DNA of 64,000 nt, taken from the NCBI GenBank assembly GCA_031291115.1, contig JARLJQ010000026.1, positions 62,001 to 126,000 of the forward strand, read 5' to 3'. Positions 35,117 through 43,641 of the stretch are shown piece after piece. Both the position numbers and the translations under genes were made by a program. How positions within the stretch are numbered: position 1 is the first letter of the stretch; each line of letters begins with the position of its first letter. The DNA comes from Legionella sp. (lineage in GTDB: Bacteria > Pseudomonadota > Gammaproteobacteria > Legionellales > Legionellaceae). The notes under the pieces are model-generated. The model did not search any database. It was not told where the DNA came from and saw only the letters and a list, made by a program, of their open reading frames with translations.

Positions 35117-36271
35117 ATGAAGATCAAATTATTTATTTTAATTATCTGTACCCTGATTCAGAGCTGTTCCAAGCTTGATGATTACATGTTGGGTAAAGAT
35201 AATACACCTAAGCCAAAAGAATTGGCAACGATTCAGGATAAAGTAAAGGTATCAAAAAATTGGAGCGTGTCCTTGGGGAAAGCCCCTAAAAACAAAGAAT
35301 ACTTAAGATTAAAACCGGTAGTGAGTGGTGGCCTGATTTACGTTGCTGATGCAACGGGTTCTGTGCATGCGGTTAAAAAGAGTGATGGTACTATTAAATG
35401 GACTACACCTTTGAAACACAGTCTTGTAAGTGGTCCCACTTTATCACACGGTTATATTGCTGTAGGCACAAGTAACTCTTCAATTGTGGTGCTGAATAAA
35501 GCAGATGGCAAACAATTATGGAAGACCAAAGTTTCTGGTGAAGTATTATCACCACCGGCTATTTCACATAATAAAGTAATTGCTAAAACGATTGATGGTA
35601 AAGTGTTTGCCTTTAATCTTGCTGATGGCAAGCAATTGTGGATGACGGAACATGGCTCACCCAGTTTGGTATTAAAAGCCAGTTCATCGCCTGTGGTAAT
35701 GGGTAATCTGGTTTTAATTGGGTTTTCTGATGGTAAATTGGACGCGCTTGATTTGAGTACTGGTCGATTAGTATGGCAACGAAGTATTGCTTATGCTTCT
35801 GGATCGAGTGATGTAGAGCGTTTGGTTGATATTGATGCTGATCCGATTATTGAAAATAATGTGGCTTATTTAGCAAGTTATCAAGGATATATTGGTGCTT
35901 TATCATTAAATGATGGGCAATTTATCTGGAGAAAACCAGGTTCTGTTTATAAAAACATGCTACTCAGTGGTAATACCTTATATGTAAGTGACACCCATGA
36001 TGTTTTGTGGTCAATAGACAAGCGGAGTGGTCAAGTGAACTGGAAGCAAAAAGCATTAAAAGCCAGAGGACTGACTGAGCCTGTGCTCATTGGAAAAGAC
36101 TTGGCTGTGGGCGATAAAACAGGTTATCTGCATTTTATTGACGCACAGACAGGTGAACAACTAGGACGTTATAAAGTTTCCAGTGGAGTGAGTATTTCTC
36201 CAAGTGTGGTAGGAAGACAACTTTATGTGTTAACAGACAATGGAATGCTTAATCAATTATCTGTGAGTTAA
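35117..36271 (+). CDS. bamB: BamB outer-membrane assembly lipoprotein
   Basis: BamB is a lipoprotein scaffold of the BAM complex that inserts beta-barrel proteins into the outer membrane. The lipobox is LIQSC (Cys17). The remainder is an eight-bladed PQQ-like propeller seen through repeats ending in LxW or similar: KKSDGTIKWTTPL, NKADGKQLWKTKV, NLADGKQLWMTEH, DLSTGRLVWQRSI, SLNDGQFIWRKPG, DKRSGQVNWKQKA, DAQTGEQLGRYKV. Length (384) is normal. It precedes der by three bases. Confidence 0.95.
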   Translation: MKIKLFILIICTLIQSCSKLDDYMLGKDNTPKPKELATIQDKVKVSKNWSVSLGKAPKNKEYLRLKPVVSGGLIYVADATGSVHAVKKSDGTIKWTTPLKHSLVSGPTLSHGYIAVGTSNSSIVVLNKADGKQLWKTKVSGEVLSPPAISHNKVIAKTIDGKVFAFNLADGKQLWMTEHGSPSLVLKASSSPVVMGNLVLIGFSDGKLDALDLSTGRLVWQRSIAYASGSSDVERLVDIDADPIIENNVAYLASYQGYIGALSLNDGQFIWRKPGSVYKNMLLSGNTLYVSDTHDVLWSIDKRSGQVNWKQKALKARGLTEPVLIGKDLAVGDKTGYLHFIDAQTGEQLGRYKVSSGVSISPSVVGRQLYVLTDNGMLNQLSVS

Positions 36272-36274
36272 TAA

Positions 36275-37675
36275 ATGATCCCTGTGATTGCGCTCGTTGG
36301 GCGCCCAAATGTAGGCAAGTCGACTTTATTTAATCGACTGACTAGAACACAAGATGCACTGGTTGCTGACTTTCCTGGTTTAACCCGGGATAGGCAATAC
36401 GGCCAGGCAGAGCACGAGAATAAACCTTATATTGTTGTTGATACTGGCGGTATTGGTGTCGATGATATTGAAGTGGACAACTTAATGTCCCGGCAATCAG
36501 CTATTGCTTTGAGCGAGGCAGATATTGTTCTTTTTTTAGTGGATGGACGTTCTGGTTTAACCGGAATTGACACAAACATTGCTAATAATTTAAGAAAAAT
36601 TAATAAAAAAGTTCATCTGGTAGTGAATAAAACCGAAGGGCTGGACGATGATGTTGCCTGTGCTGACTTTCAATCTTTAGGGATTACGGACATTCATTCC
36701 ATTTCATCATCACATGGTGGTGGAATCTATACCTTACTTGATTTGGTTTTAGCTCCATACTCACCACCGGTTGAAGAAGAAGCTGAAGAAGGCAAAGCGA
36801 TCAAAATCGCTTTTGCAGGTCGTCCTAATGTGGGCAAATCGACCTTAATCAATAGGATTTTGGGTGAGGAACGGGTTGTTGTTTATGACATGCCGGGCAC
36901 AACCAGAGACAGTATTTCTATTCCTTTTGTCAGAGACGGACAGTCTTATATTTTGATTGATACGGCAGGTGTTCGTAGAAAATCACGTATTGATGAAAAA
37001 ATTGAAAAATTTTCAGTAATTAAAACCTTACAGGCTATTAAAGAATCTAATGTTTGTTTGCAACTTCTGGATGCGAATGAAGGGATTACCGACCAAGATA
37101 TGAACTTGCTTGGTTTTATTATTGAGTCTGGAAAAGCTTTAGTTATTGCCATTAATAAATGGGATGGGTTGGATGAAGAGCACAAAGAGCATGTAAAAAG
37201 CGAATTATCTAGAAGATTACATTTCGCTAATTTTGCTAAAATCCGATTTATATCTGCTTTACACGGCAGTGGTGTAGGAACTTTATTTAAAGATATTAAT
37301 GAAGCTTATGCTTCTGCAACCCAATCTTTTTCTACACCTAAATTAACTCGTTTATTAGAAGACCTCAGTACAAAACACACACCACCTTGTGTTAATGGAC
37401 GTAGAATCAAGCTTCGTTACGCACATATTGGTGGACATAATCCTCCAGTAATCATTATTCATGGTAATCAGCTTGCTGACTTGCCTGAAAGCTATAAACG
37501 TTATTTAAATAACGAGTTTACGAAGCATTTAGGTTTAGTAGGTACGCCATTAAAAATTGAATTTAAAGGTGGAACCAATCCTTTTGCTGATAAGAAGAAT
37601 AAACTGTCACAACGTCAGGTGAATAAGAAACGACGTTTGATGAGTTGGAAGAAAAAGAAGAAGGATAAGAAGTAA
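36275..37675 (+). CDS. der: Der (EngA) double GTPase for 50S ribosome assembly
   Basis: Der has two tandem GTPase domains and a KH-like domain and acts in late 50S maturation. Walker A motifs are [12 protein letters not shown] (near residue 8) and [12 protein letters not shown] (near residue 184). The G3 sites are DTGGIG and DTAGVRRKS, and the G4 sites are NKTEG and NKWDG. The C-terminal KH region has [12 protein letters not shown] and a strongly basic tail ([16 protein letters not shown]). Length 466 is normal. Last gene of the block; a 400-base non-coding gap follows. Confidence 0.97.
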   Translation: MIPVIALVGRPNVGKSTLFNRLTRTQDALVADFPGLTRDRQYGQAEHENKPYIVVDTGGIGVDDIEVDNLMSRQSAIALSEADIVLFLVDGRSGLTGIDTNIANNLRKINKKVHLVVNKTEGLDDDVACADFQSLGITDIHSISSSHGGGIYTLLDLVLAPYSPPVEEEAEEGKAIKIAFAGRPNVGKSTLINRILGEERVVVYDMPGTTRDSISIPFVRDGQSYILIDTAGVRRKSRIDEKIEKFSVIKTLQAIKESNVCLQLLDANEGITDQDMNLLGFIIESGKALVIAINKWDGLDEEHKEHVKSELSRRLHFANFAKIRFISALHGSGVGTLFKDINEAYASATQSFSTPKLTRLLEDLSTKHTPPCVNGRRIKLRYAHIGGHNPPVIIIHGNQLADLPESYKRYLNNEFTKHLGLVGTPLKIEFKGGTNPFADKKNKLSQRQVNKKRRLMSWKKKKKDKK

Positions 37676-38078
37676 ATTTTTAGTGGAATGATTTAATTCT
37701 TACTATGCAAGATGCGCGCTAAATACAGGAGCCTCAATTTTTAATGAGGGCATCTTATAATTGCTGTTTAGAGCACTCGTGATAAAAAACGAAGTGCTCA
37801 TCTTGCAAAACCAGATATTCGATTTGGTGAGGTAGAACTCATACGCGCTACAGGTTGTACTGATAAAAATACCCATAAAAAAATAAAATTAAGCGTTGTT
37901 GATGTCTCAGAACACTTCTGATAGAAAAATGGCTTAAGCCAGTAATTTTTGGAATCCCAGATTATTCTAGTTATCTACATATAAATTGAGTACATTTGTT
38001 TTTAATCCCTGAGTGATCCAATATTAATCTATACGATCATTTTTGATCACATCCGTGCGAAAATGAAATGGAGTGTGA
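37676..38078. other. Intergenic region after der
   Basis: About 400 bases. GAGCACT (37771-37777) and AGTGCTC (37793-37799) could form a hairpin after der. A frame without start codon at 37772-37921 reads DIRFGEVELIRATGCTDK and looks protein-like, perhaps a gene remnant. No tRNA or other gene is seen. The tail before 38079 contains GGAG for the next gene. Confidence 0.4.
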
Positions 38079-39002
38079 ATGATGACATCACAAAGAATAT
38101 CTGCTGAAAGAAGAGCGGAAATACTAGCTACCATGCGCAAAGCACATTTATTACACAGAGATGAAAACAGAATAGGGCTAACAAATTTTTATACTTTAGA
38201 AGGTCTTGATCCACAACATAGGGATAAAGTGCAATTAAATACTTATTTTGCAGAATGGAAGAAAACTCCTCAAACACAAAAAACTCAAAATTTTTTTACA
38301 TGGGTAAATAGTACCTATCCGGAATTTGCAAAAAAGCAAGGGGTAATTTACCTGGAATCTTCAGAGAGAATTAAATACCAAATTTCTGTGAATAGCCAAG
38401 GAGTGATTAGAAGAGGAACGGAAACGGAGCCTTATGATACAACTGCATATGGTGGTAAATCTCCTGGAATGGCTGCGTATGTAATAGACACTAAGGGAAA
38501 TTTGTATATTGGTGAACATAAGTCACATGTCATGCATCATTCCTCATTTCTTGCTGGAGCTCTAGTTATGTCGGCAGGGATGATTAAAATTGAAGAAGGT
38601 AAAATAACCCATATTGATCACAAAAGTGGTCATTACATTCCTACTAAAAGACACCTTGAAAATGCTTTAAAAGTAATTCCTAAAGAAGCTTTTGGTGATA
38701 AAGCCGTTATTGAATTTTCAACTAGCAAAAGTGTCGTAGCAGATTTTTTTTTAAACATTCGCAACAATTTTCTTTTTAAATGGTTACCAAACCTAGTTCT
38801 TGAAAAATTAGTTCAGTTTGGCAATTCCCTTCTCAGCAAAAGTAGGAAAACAGAAGTTCACTCTTCCTCTGATTATTATTCCCAGCAAAGGAGTATGAAA
38901 GATACTTTAATAGAAGCGAGAGAAACGAATACAGCGGAAGCTAAAAAAGAAGACAAGCAAGAAGAGAAACGAAAGAAAACACCGACCTGTAACATGGGAT
39001 AA
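38079..39002 (+). CDS. Effector-like protein with SGHYxP motif and CaaX-like tail
   Basis: Not assigned to a named gene. Residues ~120-210 hold a pattern I associate with a domain seen in bacterial effectors and toxins: MAAYVIDTKGNLYIGEH, HHSSFLAGALVMSAGMI, then KSGHYIPTKRHLENAL. The C-terminus is glutamate- and lysine-rich (EARETNTAEAKKEDKQEEKR), like the E-block of Dot/Icm substrates, and ends KRKKTPTCNMG, with a cysteine four residues from the end after a basic patch, the layout of a prenylation CaaX box, although Gly at X is atypical. No signal peptide. Two adjacent ATGs at 38079 and 38082 share GGAG upstream. Host-directed function is inference. Confidence 0.65.
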   Translation: MMTSQRISAERRAEILATMRKAHLLHRDENRIGLTNFYTLEGLDPQHRDKVQLNTYFAEWKKTPQTQKTQNFFTWVNSTYPEFAKKQGVIYLESSERIKYQISVNSQGVIRRGTETEPYDTTAYGGKSPGMAAYVIDTKGNLYIGEHKSHVMHHSSFLAGALVMSAGMIKIEEGKITHIDHKSGHYIPTKRHLENALKVIPKEAFGDKAVIEFSTSKSVVADFFLNIRNNFLFKWLPNLVLEKLVQFGNSLLSKSRKTEVHSSSDYYSQQRSMKDTLIEARETNTAEAKKEDKQEEKRKKTPTCNMG

Positions 39003-39038
39003 AGTATTACTTTAAAATTTCGAAAGACAGGGGAAAAA

Positions 39039-39398
39039 ATGTTATATTATACGAAAGATACTACTTTCGAATTGGTAACTTCGCTTGACAAGATTATTGG
39101 CTTTAATAAACTTGAAGCAAGTCAACAACTTATCTTATATAAAGAGTATTTTAATAATATCTCACCCTTTATTGAATCGTCTGAAGCAGAAAACATATTA
39201 GATGCATTAATTGAGATTACTGATTATTTATCAGCTGCACTTGTAGACAGTCATTTAGGCATCATCATTACTAATGAAAATTTGTATAACACTTATAATT
39301 CCATTCAAATTTTTGCTCAAGAATTACTGGAATTAGAATTTTCTGACAAAGAAAATCTGCCTAAAAAAGAGGAGGAGAGTTTACATAAAAAAACGTAA
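39039..39398 (+). CDS. Small hypothetical protein
   Basis: Not recognised. 119 residues, helical, acidic in the middle (FIESSEAENILDALIEITDY) with a charged tail (KENLPKKEEESLHKKT). No signal peptide or membrane segment. It starts 36 bases after the effector-like gene with AGGGG at a normal distance, so the two may be co-transcribed. Such a small acidic partner could be a chaperone or immunity-like protein, but that is only a suggestion from size and position. The degraded IS66 remnant follows within 40 bases. Confidence 0.6.
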   Translation: MLYYTKDTTFELVTSLDKIIGFNKLEASQQLILYKEYFNNISPFIESSEAENILDALIEITDYLSAALVDSHLGIIITNENLYNTYNSIQIFAQELLELEFSDKENLPKKEEESLHKKT

Positions 39399-39432
39399 CT
39401 CCCCAGGTACCGACTAAACTGGAACGGGAATA

Positions 39433-39950
39433 TTACCTGTAAATACCGCCTGAATTGATTGCATATATTATATTCCAACTTTGTTTTCGAGCGGTTGCAA
39501 TAAAACCTCTTATACGTGCGAACTGATTTGCTCTATCGACTGACCGGAACCCCCCGATATTTTTTGCTTACACTTAGCCATATGAAGGTCACGCTCAGCA
39601 TCATTATTGGTGAATGGGACGGCCGAATCATTTAGAAAGCGCAATACATCTTGTTTGTAATGAAGTAAGCGAAACAATTCAGATGAAAGTGCAGTGCTGC
39701 AGTTGGGGCAGTGCTAACACGTGTCGTGTAATAATATCCGGATGGAGCGTGTGTTTTACCCTTGTGACCTAATTGACCACCACTTTTATTTTTGCCATTT
39801 TCGCGTAACGACATAGTGCGTGGCGGTTTTGATATCCCATCACTAGAGGGAGGTTTAGAGCTGTTTCCACTATTTTTCTTTGTCCGCTTTTCTAACTCCG
39901 TGATTCTCAATTGCAGACGCGCAATTGTCGCGGCTTGCTCTTCAATTTTT
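39433..39950 (-). pseudogene. IS66-family transposase, internally deleted and frameshifted
   Basis: Read on the minus strand, the N-terminal part gives [20 protein letters not shown] and [15 protein letters not shown], then [21 protein letters not shown], the IS66 TnpC N-terminal signature. A frameshift follows, and in the new frame HCPNCSTAL appears, joined to [31 protein letters not shown] and ISGGFRSVDRANQFARIRGF, which are the IS66 C-terminal motifs. The DDE core of several hundred residues is deleted. The frame ends at TAA (39433). No start codon is evident upstream of the EEQAAT segment. The piece is a dead transposon trace marking past insertion in this accessory stretch. Confidence 0.85.
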
Positions 39951-40052
39951 AACGCTTACACAATTCTAGTCCGAGTATATCAATAGATATAGAAAAGGTA
40001 CTTTGTTTTTGCATCGAGCCATATGCGGGAGATCCTTTGCTGCACAGAGTTA

Positions 40053-40137
40053 CGTCGTCCCGAACGTAGTGAGGGATCTCCAATTACTTGGCAGCGAGCC
40101 ACATTCAGGAGGTCCATCGCTTCGCTCTGGATGGCAG
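40053..40137. repeat. Family A palindromic repeat, copy 3
   Basis: CGTCGTCCCGAACGTAGTGA, then GGGATCTCC, at left and CAGGAGGTCCATCGCTTCGC, TCTGGATGGCAG at right, a diverged family A copy with GCGAGCCACATT in the loop. Its right end directly abuts the stop codon of the 727-residue minus-strand gene. A further partial piece (GGGAGATCCTTTGCTGCAC) lies just to the left at 40026. Confidence 0.8.
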
Positions 40138-42321
40138 TTAGGCTATACTCAATGTGCTTTTTTCGACATCCTGAATCAAATTATTACATTGTGTTTTGGC
40201 AAAGAAAACATGTCCTGTATGTAGATAGTGTATGCCTATAGCAAACAAGCCGATGCCAGTTAAGGCAATGAGTACATTAGCGACAAGCACTTTCCAATAA
40301 GTGCGGTGCTCCGACATCAGGTTGTCTTTGGAGTGGAGTTTCGTAATGAATTCTTTTTTAAATGTTTCTTTTTGAGCAAGCTGCTGCGCTTTGGGGTATT
40401 CAGTAAAGGCTTTTATATCTCCTTTTAATTCTAACGCCAGCCCCATTATCGAGTTACCTTTTTCCAAACCGTTTTTGCAGCTCAACAAATAAAGACCGTA
40501 GGCAAACATTTGATTGAGATGAGTGCATAAATGGTTGAATTCTTGAGGTGCAACCCAATGTAAAAGTTGGGTTTTATTGTGTGGCAGTAATTCCACTTGA
40601 CGGGCACTTGAGGAGGCTTCTCTTGCAGGGGTATTTGACGATGTTGCTTCTGCAGAGAGAATTGAGGATGTTATTTCATTGAGTGCTTTTTTTAAGATCT
40701 CATACTCTTTGGGATTTACTGAACTAGTACCTGACTTTCCAAAACCAGACTCTATAAATTCTACAAGAGTTTTCATGAGAGGATATTTTGTTTTATCAGT
40801 TTTAGTTATACGAGGTTTAATTGTTTCTATACTAAGTTTTATTGTGTTTAATTGTTCTGCTGCTTGGATTTTATAGGAAGTAAACAGGGTATATTGATCT
40901 CTTGTTGCGGATATTGCCCCCCAACACTCACTGTGCATTTTAATTTTATTTTGTGTGAATTTAGCGTCAAAGAGAGCGATTGTGGTGTTAAAAAAGGAAC
41001 CTAATGACTCGTTTAACTTTTTTGTCATTTCGTCTACTATATTAAATAGCATAGAAAGCATGGCTTTTCCTGTTGTATTATTATACGACCATACTTCACC
41101 ATATATAGGGGACATTTGCCGAAATTTTGTTAAGAGCTCGCGAACAGAATATAGTTTTAAAATATCTCTATAAATGTGTTGTATGTTCTTGGTAGTGGCG
41201 CTTATGTCTCTTGGAGAGCCGTCCAAGTTTGTTAACATAAATTCCCAATGCCCCCAATCGGAGTGATTAGGGTTCTTCCTTAACTTTGGCGGCAATGTAC
41301 ACGGTGTATCGTCAATGTATTCTCCATGAAGATGATTCATGGCATCCTCAAATGATATTGATTGGTGCGCTATAAAATCATTGTTTCTAATACCCGCTTT
41401 CAATAATGTAGTTTTTAACCAGTGCCCCAATCTTTTTTGTTTCAATTCATTTATTTTGGGTCGGTAGGTCTGGGTATCGTCTAAAAGAAGACAAACCGGT
41501 AAGTCCCCTTCGTTCTCTTTATCCCCCTCAATCGTGAGGTGCAGGACTTGAAATGCCTGAGCGGCCATAGCTAAAATAGCATCATCGACTCGTGCATTAT
41601 ATTTGTGAAATATCGTAACTTGGATTAAATCTTCAGAGGCCTCAATGATTGCATCAAGAGAAGCTATGATTTCACTTAAAGCGCACATGGGATTATTTCG
41701 CCCCGTTTGGCTGTCCGGTACAAAAACTTGGAACTGTACGTTGTCACAATACATTCTTCTTGCTTTAAGTATTTCTAAATCTTCTTTTGTATCAAACTTT
41801 AACGAAGGCAACTCAATCACAATCCAGTTTACAAGCTCGTAGAAAAACATTCCTTCAAGACTTCCTTCTGGAGGTTTTCCCTGAGTTCTTTTTGATAACG
41901 AATCAAACAATTTTACAATGGTACTTAACATACCACGTGCGCTAAGATGGATACTGGCTGGACGTATGTCGAGGTATTTAATGTGGAATGCCAAGTTATC
42001 CCTTTGGGTCTTTAAATTAAAATCTCTCAATGGGCGAGACTCTTTATCCAATTTCCATACGTCAGGGAATATATAATAGGGCTCAGCTTTCAAAGCGGGA
42101 TTGCAAGTAATACACAAGTTATGATATTCGCTGATTAGTCGTGAATGACGTTCTTTGTAGTCGGCAGTATACTGTGGCGGTTTACCCAATCTTATAGAAG
42201 GAGCCTTGTTTAATGTGAGCATTAGGATATGAGCGGTTGCTATAGCGCTAGAGCGGACAGCAGGAGCATTTGCGGCCATATCTTGAATGATACGCTTTTT
42301 TACTTCTCCTTCTGTTTCCAT
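40138..42321 (-). CDS. Large hypothetical protein with C-terminal membrane anchor
   Basis: Not recognised. 727 residues, mostly helical and soluble, no signal peptide. There is a low-complexity Ser/Ala stretch near residue 575 (EATSSNTPAREASSSARQ) followed by a C-terminal domain and one hydrophobic segment close to the end (~678-700, VLVANVLIALTGIGLFAIGIHYL), leaving a short tail: a tail-anchored layout found in some intracellular-pathogen effectors. The ATG at 42321 (METEGEV) is preferred because AAGGA lies six bases upstream; an in-frame GTG at 42345 has none. The stop abuts a family A repeat. The surrounding accessory content (IS66 remnant, effector-like gene) supports horizontal origin. 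Confidence 0.65.
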   Translation of the reverse strand: METEGEVKKRIIQDMAANAPAVRSSAIATAHILMLTLNKAPSIRLGKPPQYTADYKERHSRLISEYHNLCITCNPALKAEPYYIFPDVWKLDKESRPLRDFNLKTQRDNLAFHIKYLDIRPASIHLSARGMLSTIVKLFDSLSKRTQGKPPEGSLEGMFFYELVNWIVIELPSLKFDTKEDLEILKARRMYCDNVQFQVFVPDSQTGRNNPMCALSEIIASLDAIIEASEDLIQVTIFHKYNARVDDAILAMAAQAFQVLHLTIEGDKENEGDLPVCLLLDDTQTYRPKINELKQKRLGHWLKTTLLKAGIRNNDFIAHQSISFEDAMNHLHGEYIDDTPCTLPPKLRKNPNHSDWGHWEFMLTNLDGSPRDISATTKNIQHIYRDILKLYSVRELLTKFRQMSPIYGEVWSYNNTTGKAMLSMLFNIVDEMTKKLNESLGSFFNTTIALFDAKFTQNKIKMHSECWGAISATRDQYTLFTSYKIQAAEQLNTIKLSIETIKPRITKTDKTKYPLMKTLVEFIESGFGKSGTSSVNPKEYEILKKALNEITSSILSAEATSSNTPAREASSSARQVELLPHNKTQLLHWVAPQEFNHLCTHLNQMFAYGLYLLSCKNGLEKGNSIMGLALELKGDIKAFTEYPKAQQLAQKETFKKEFITKLHSKDNLMSEHRTYWKVLVANVLIALTGIGLFAIGIHYLHTGHVFFAKTQCNNLIQDVEKSTLSIA

Positions 42322-42690
42322 ATTAAATCCTTGGCTGTATGTCACTTGCTTTAATAATGTCTTTAGGTAATAACAATTCTTATCAACCTAAAGTTCCCCA
42401 TCTATTGATTTATCTTATGGCATCCTGTGATACTTCTTGGGATACCATGTGACCAATTTAAGGAGCATAGATTATACGCTAATCGGGTCTGATGTATTGA
42501 GATACCAGTTCCTTTTTTTGTGTAAGATATTTCTCAAAATTATTGCACTTTGAGAAAATTAAAGGCGATCTTCGGGGGCTTCTTTGTTGCACAGGGGTAC
42601 GTCGTCCCGGGCGTAGAGAGGGATCTCCAATCAATTGGCAGCGAGCCACCTCAGGAGGTTCTTCGCTTCGTTCTGGATGACGGGGGAGGT
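42322..42690. other. Upstream region of the 727-residue gene, and repeat
   Basis: About 270 bases of AT-rich DNA, including TGGCATCC and GGGATACCA (about 42419-42447) which could pair, then a family A repeat. No frame here looks coding. Confidence 0.4.
42600..42683. repeat. Family A palindromic repeat, copy 4 (3' of uspA)
   Basis: CGTCGTCCCGGGCGTAGAGA, then GGGATCTCC, against TCAGGAGGTTCTTCGCTTCG and TTCTGGATGACGG, with GCAGCGAGCCACC in the loop as in copy 3. It ends seven bases from the uspA stop (minus strand). Confidence 0.85.
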
Positions 42691-43107
42691 TTAAATCCGT
42701 AAAGTTAACACATCGCAGGGCGCGTGATTCACTGTTGCATGGGCGGTGCTGCCTAGAAAGGAATGTAATCCAGTGGAATGGCTTCCTAGTATGATAAGCT
42801 GGCAGTTTAATTCTTTGACCTTGTTAAATATGTGTTCTTTAACTGAGCCAATATCAACGAATTGTTGTTCTCGCGGAATGTTAAAGTTTTCGCCGATTGT
42901 TGATAAAACAGTTTCTGCATCGTCTTTTGCGGGATTTGCTAACTCAGTAAATCCTAACCCTTGAGCTAATTGAAAGCTTGCGGGCAGTTCAATTACATGC
43001 AAAAGATATAATTTAGCGTTAAATTTCTTAGCAAGCTCAACGGCTTTTTCTGTGAGATGATTGTGTTCGCTAAGCAAATCCGTTGCAAATAGAATATTGG
43101 TATACAT
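42691..43107 (-). CDS. uspA: Universal stress protein UspA family
   Basis: A 138-residue single-domain universal stress protein. It begins MYTNILFATDLLSEHNHLTEKAVELAKKF, the usual first strand and helix, and ends with the nucleotide-binding loop LGSHSTGLHSFLGSTAHATVNHA followed by DVLTLRI, matching the G-x2-G-x9-G-(S/T) ATP-binding pattern. Such proteins help survival under stress; the specific trigger is unknown. Monocistronic, with family A repeat copy 4 directly downstream. Confidence 0.9.
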   Translation of the reverse strand: MYTNILFATDLLSEHNHLTEKAVELAKKFNAKLYLLHVIELPASFQLAQGLGFTELANPAKDDAETVLSTIGENFNIPREQQFVDIGSVKEHIFNKVKELNCQLIILGSHSTGLHSFLGSTAHATVNHAPCDVLTLRI

Positions 43108-43218
43108 GGCATCCTCACAATAAATGTGTTTATTATTCTGAAGTTTAGTAGATTATTGAGTATAAACAATATTTTTTTATCAAATTTGCAGTCATTAGCT
43201 CATTAATTTCATTAAACA

Positions 43219-43641
43219 CTAGCGGATATTATGCTCAATATCTGCGTTTAACTCTCTTAATGGATTAAGGACAAAATCTCTGGATAAAATACGTGGATGA
43301 GGAACTATAAGATTATTAAGTTTAATTGTTTTATCGCCATAAAAAAGAATATCAATATCGATTACTCTGGGACCCCAACGCTTTTTACGTACTCGGCCTT
43401 GCTTTTTTTCAATTTTTTGACAGGCAATTAATAATTGTTTGGGAGTTAAAACAGTCATCACTTCAATAACTGCATTACAAAAATCCTGTTGGCTATGTAA
43501 ACCCCACGCTTTAGTCCAGTGAAAGCTTGAGGTTTTAGTCACCGATGTGGCAGTTAATGCTTTGAGTGAACGAATGGCTTGCCTGAGTTGGCGTTCAGGT
43601 GATTTTTGATTTGAACCCAACCCTAGGTAGCAGATATTCAT
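43219..43641 (-). CDS. folK: HPPK, 6-hydroxymethyl-dihydropterin pyrophosphokinase
   Basis: FolK transfers pyrophosphate from ATP to 6-hydroxymethyl-7,8-dihydropterin in folate synthesis. The 140-residue protein has YLGLGSNQKSPERQL at the start, RKKRWGPRVIDIDILFYG carrying the metal-binding Asp pair, and PHPRILSRDFVLNPL, all family hallmarks. Its ATG overlaps the pcnB stop by four bases, the frequent pcnB-folK pairing of gammaproteobacteria. Normal length is ~155, so this version is slightly short at the C-terminus. Confidence 0.95.
   Translation of the reverse strand: MNICYLGLGSNQKSPERQLRQAIRSLKALTATSVTKTSSFHWTKAWGLHSQQDFCNAVIEVMTVLTPKQLLIACQKIEKKQGRVRKKRWGPRVIDIDILFYGDKTIKLNNLIVPHPRILSRDFVLNPLRELNADIEHNIR

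Noticed and set aside
40003-40241. Plus-strand frames rich in VVRDLQLLGSEPHSGG-type peptides
   Set aside because: These are translations of family A repeat DNA, seen wherever the repeat occurs, not genes.
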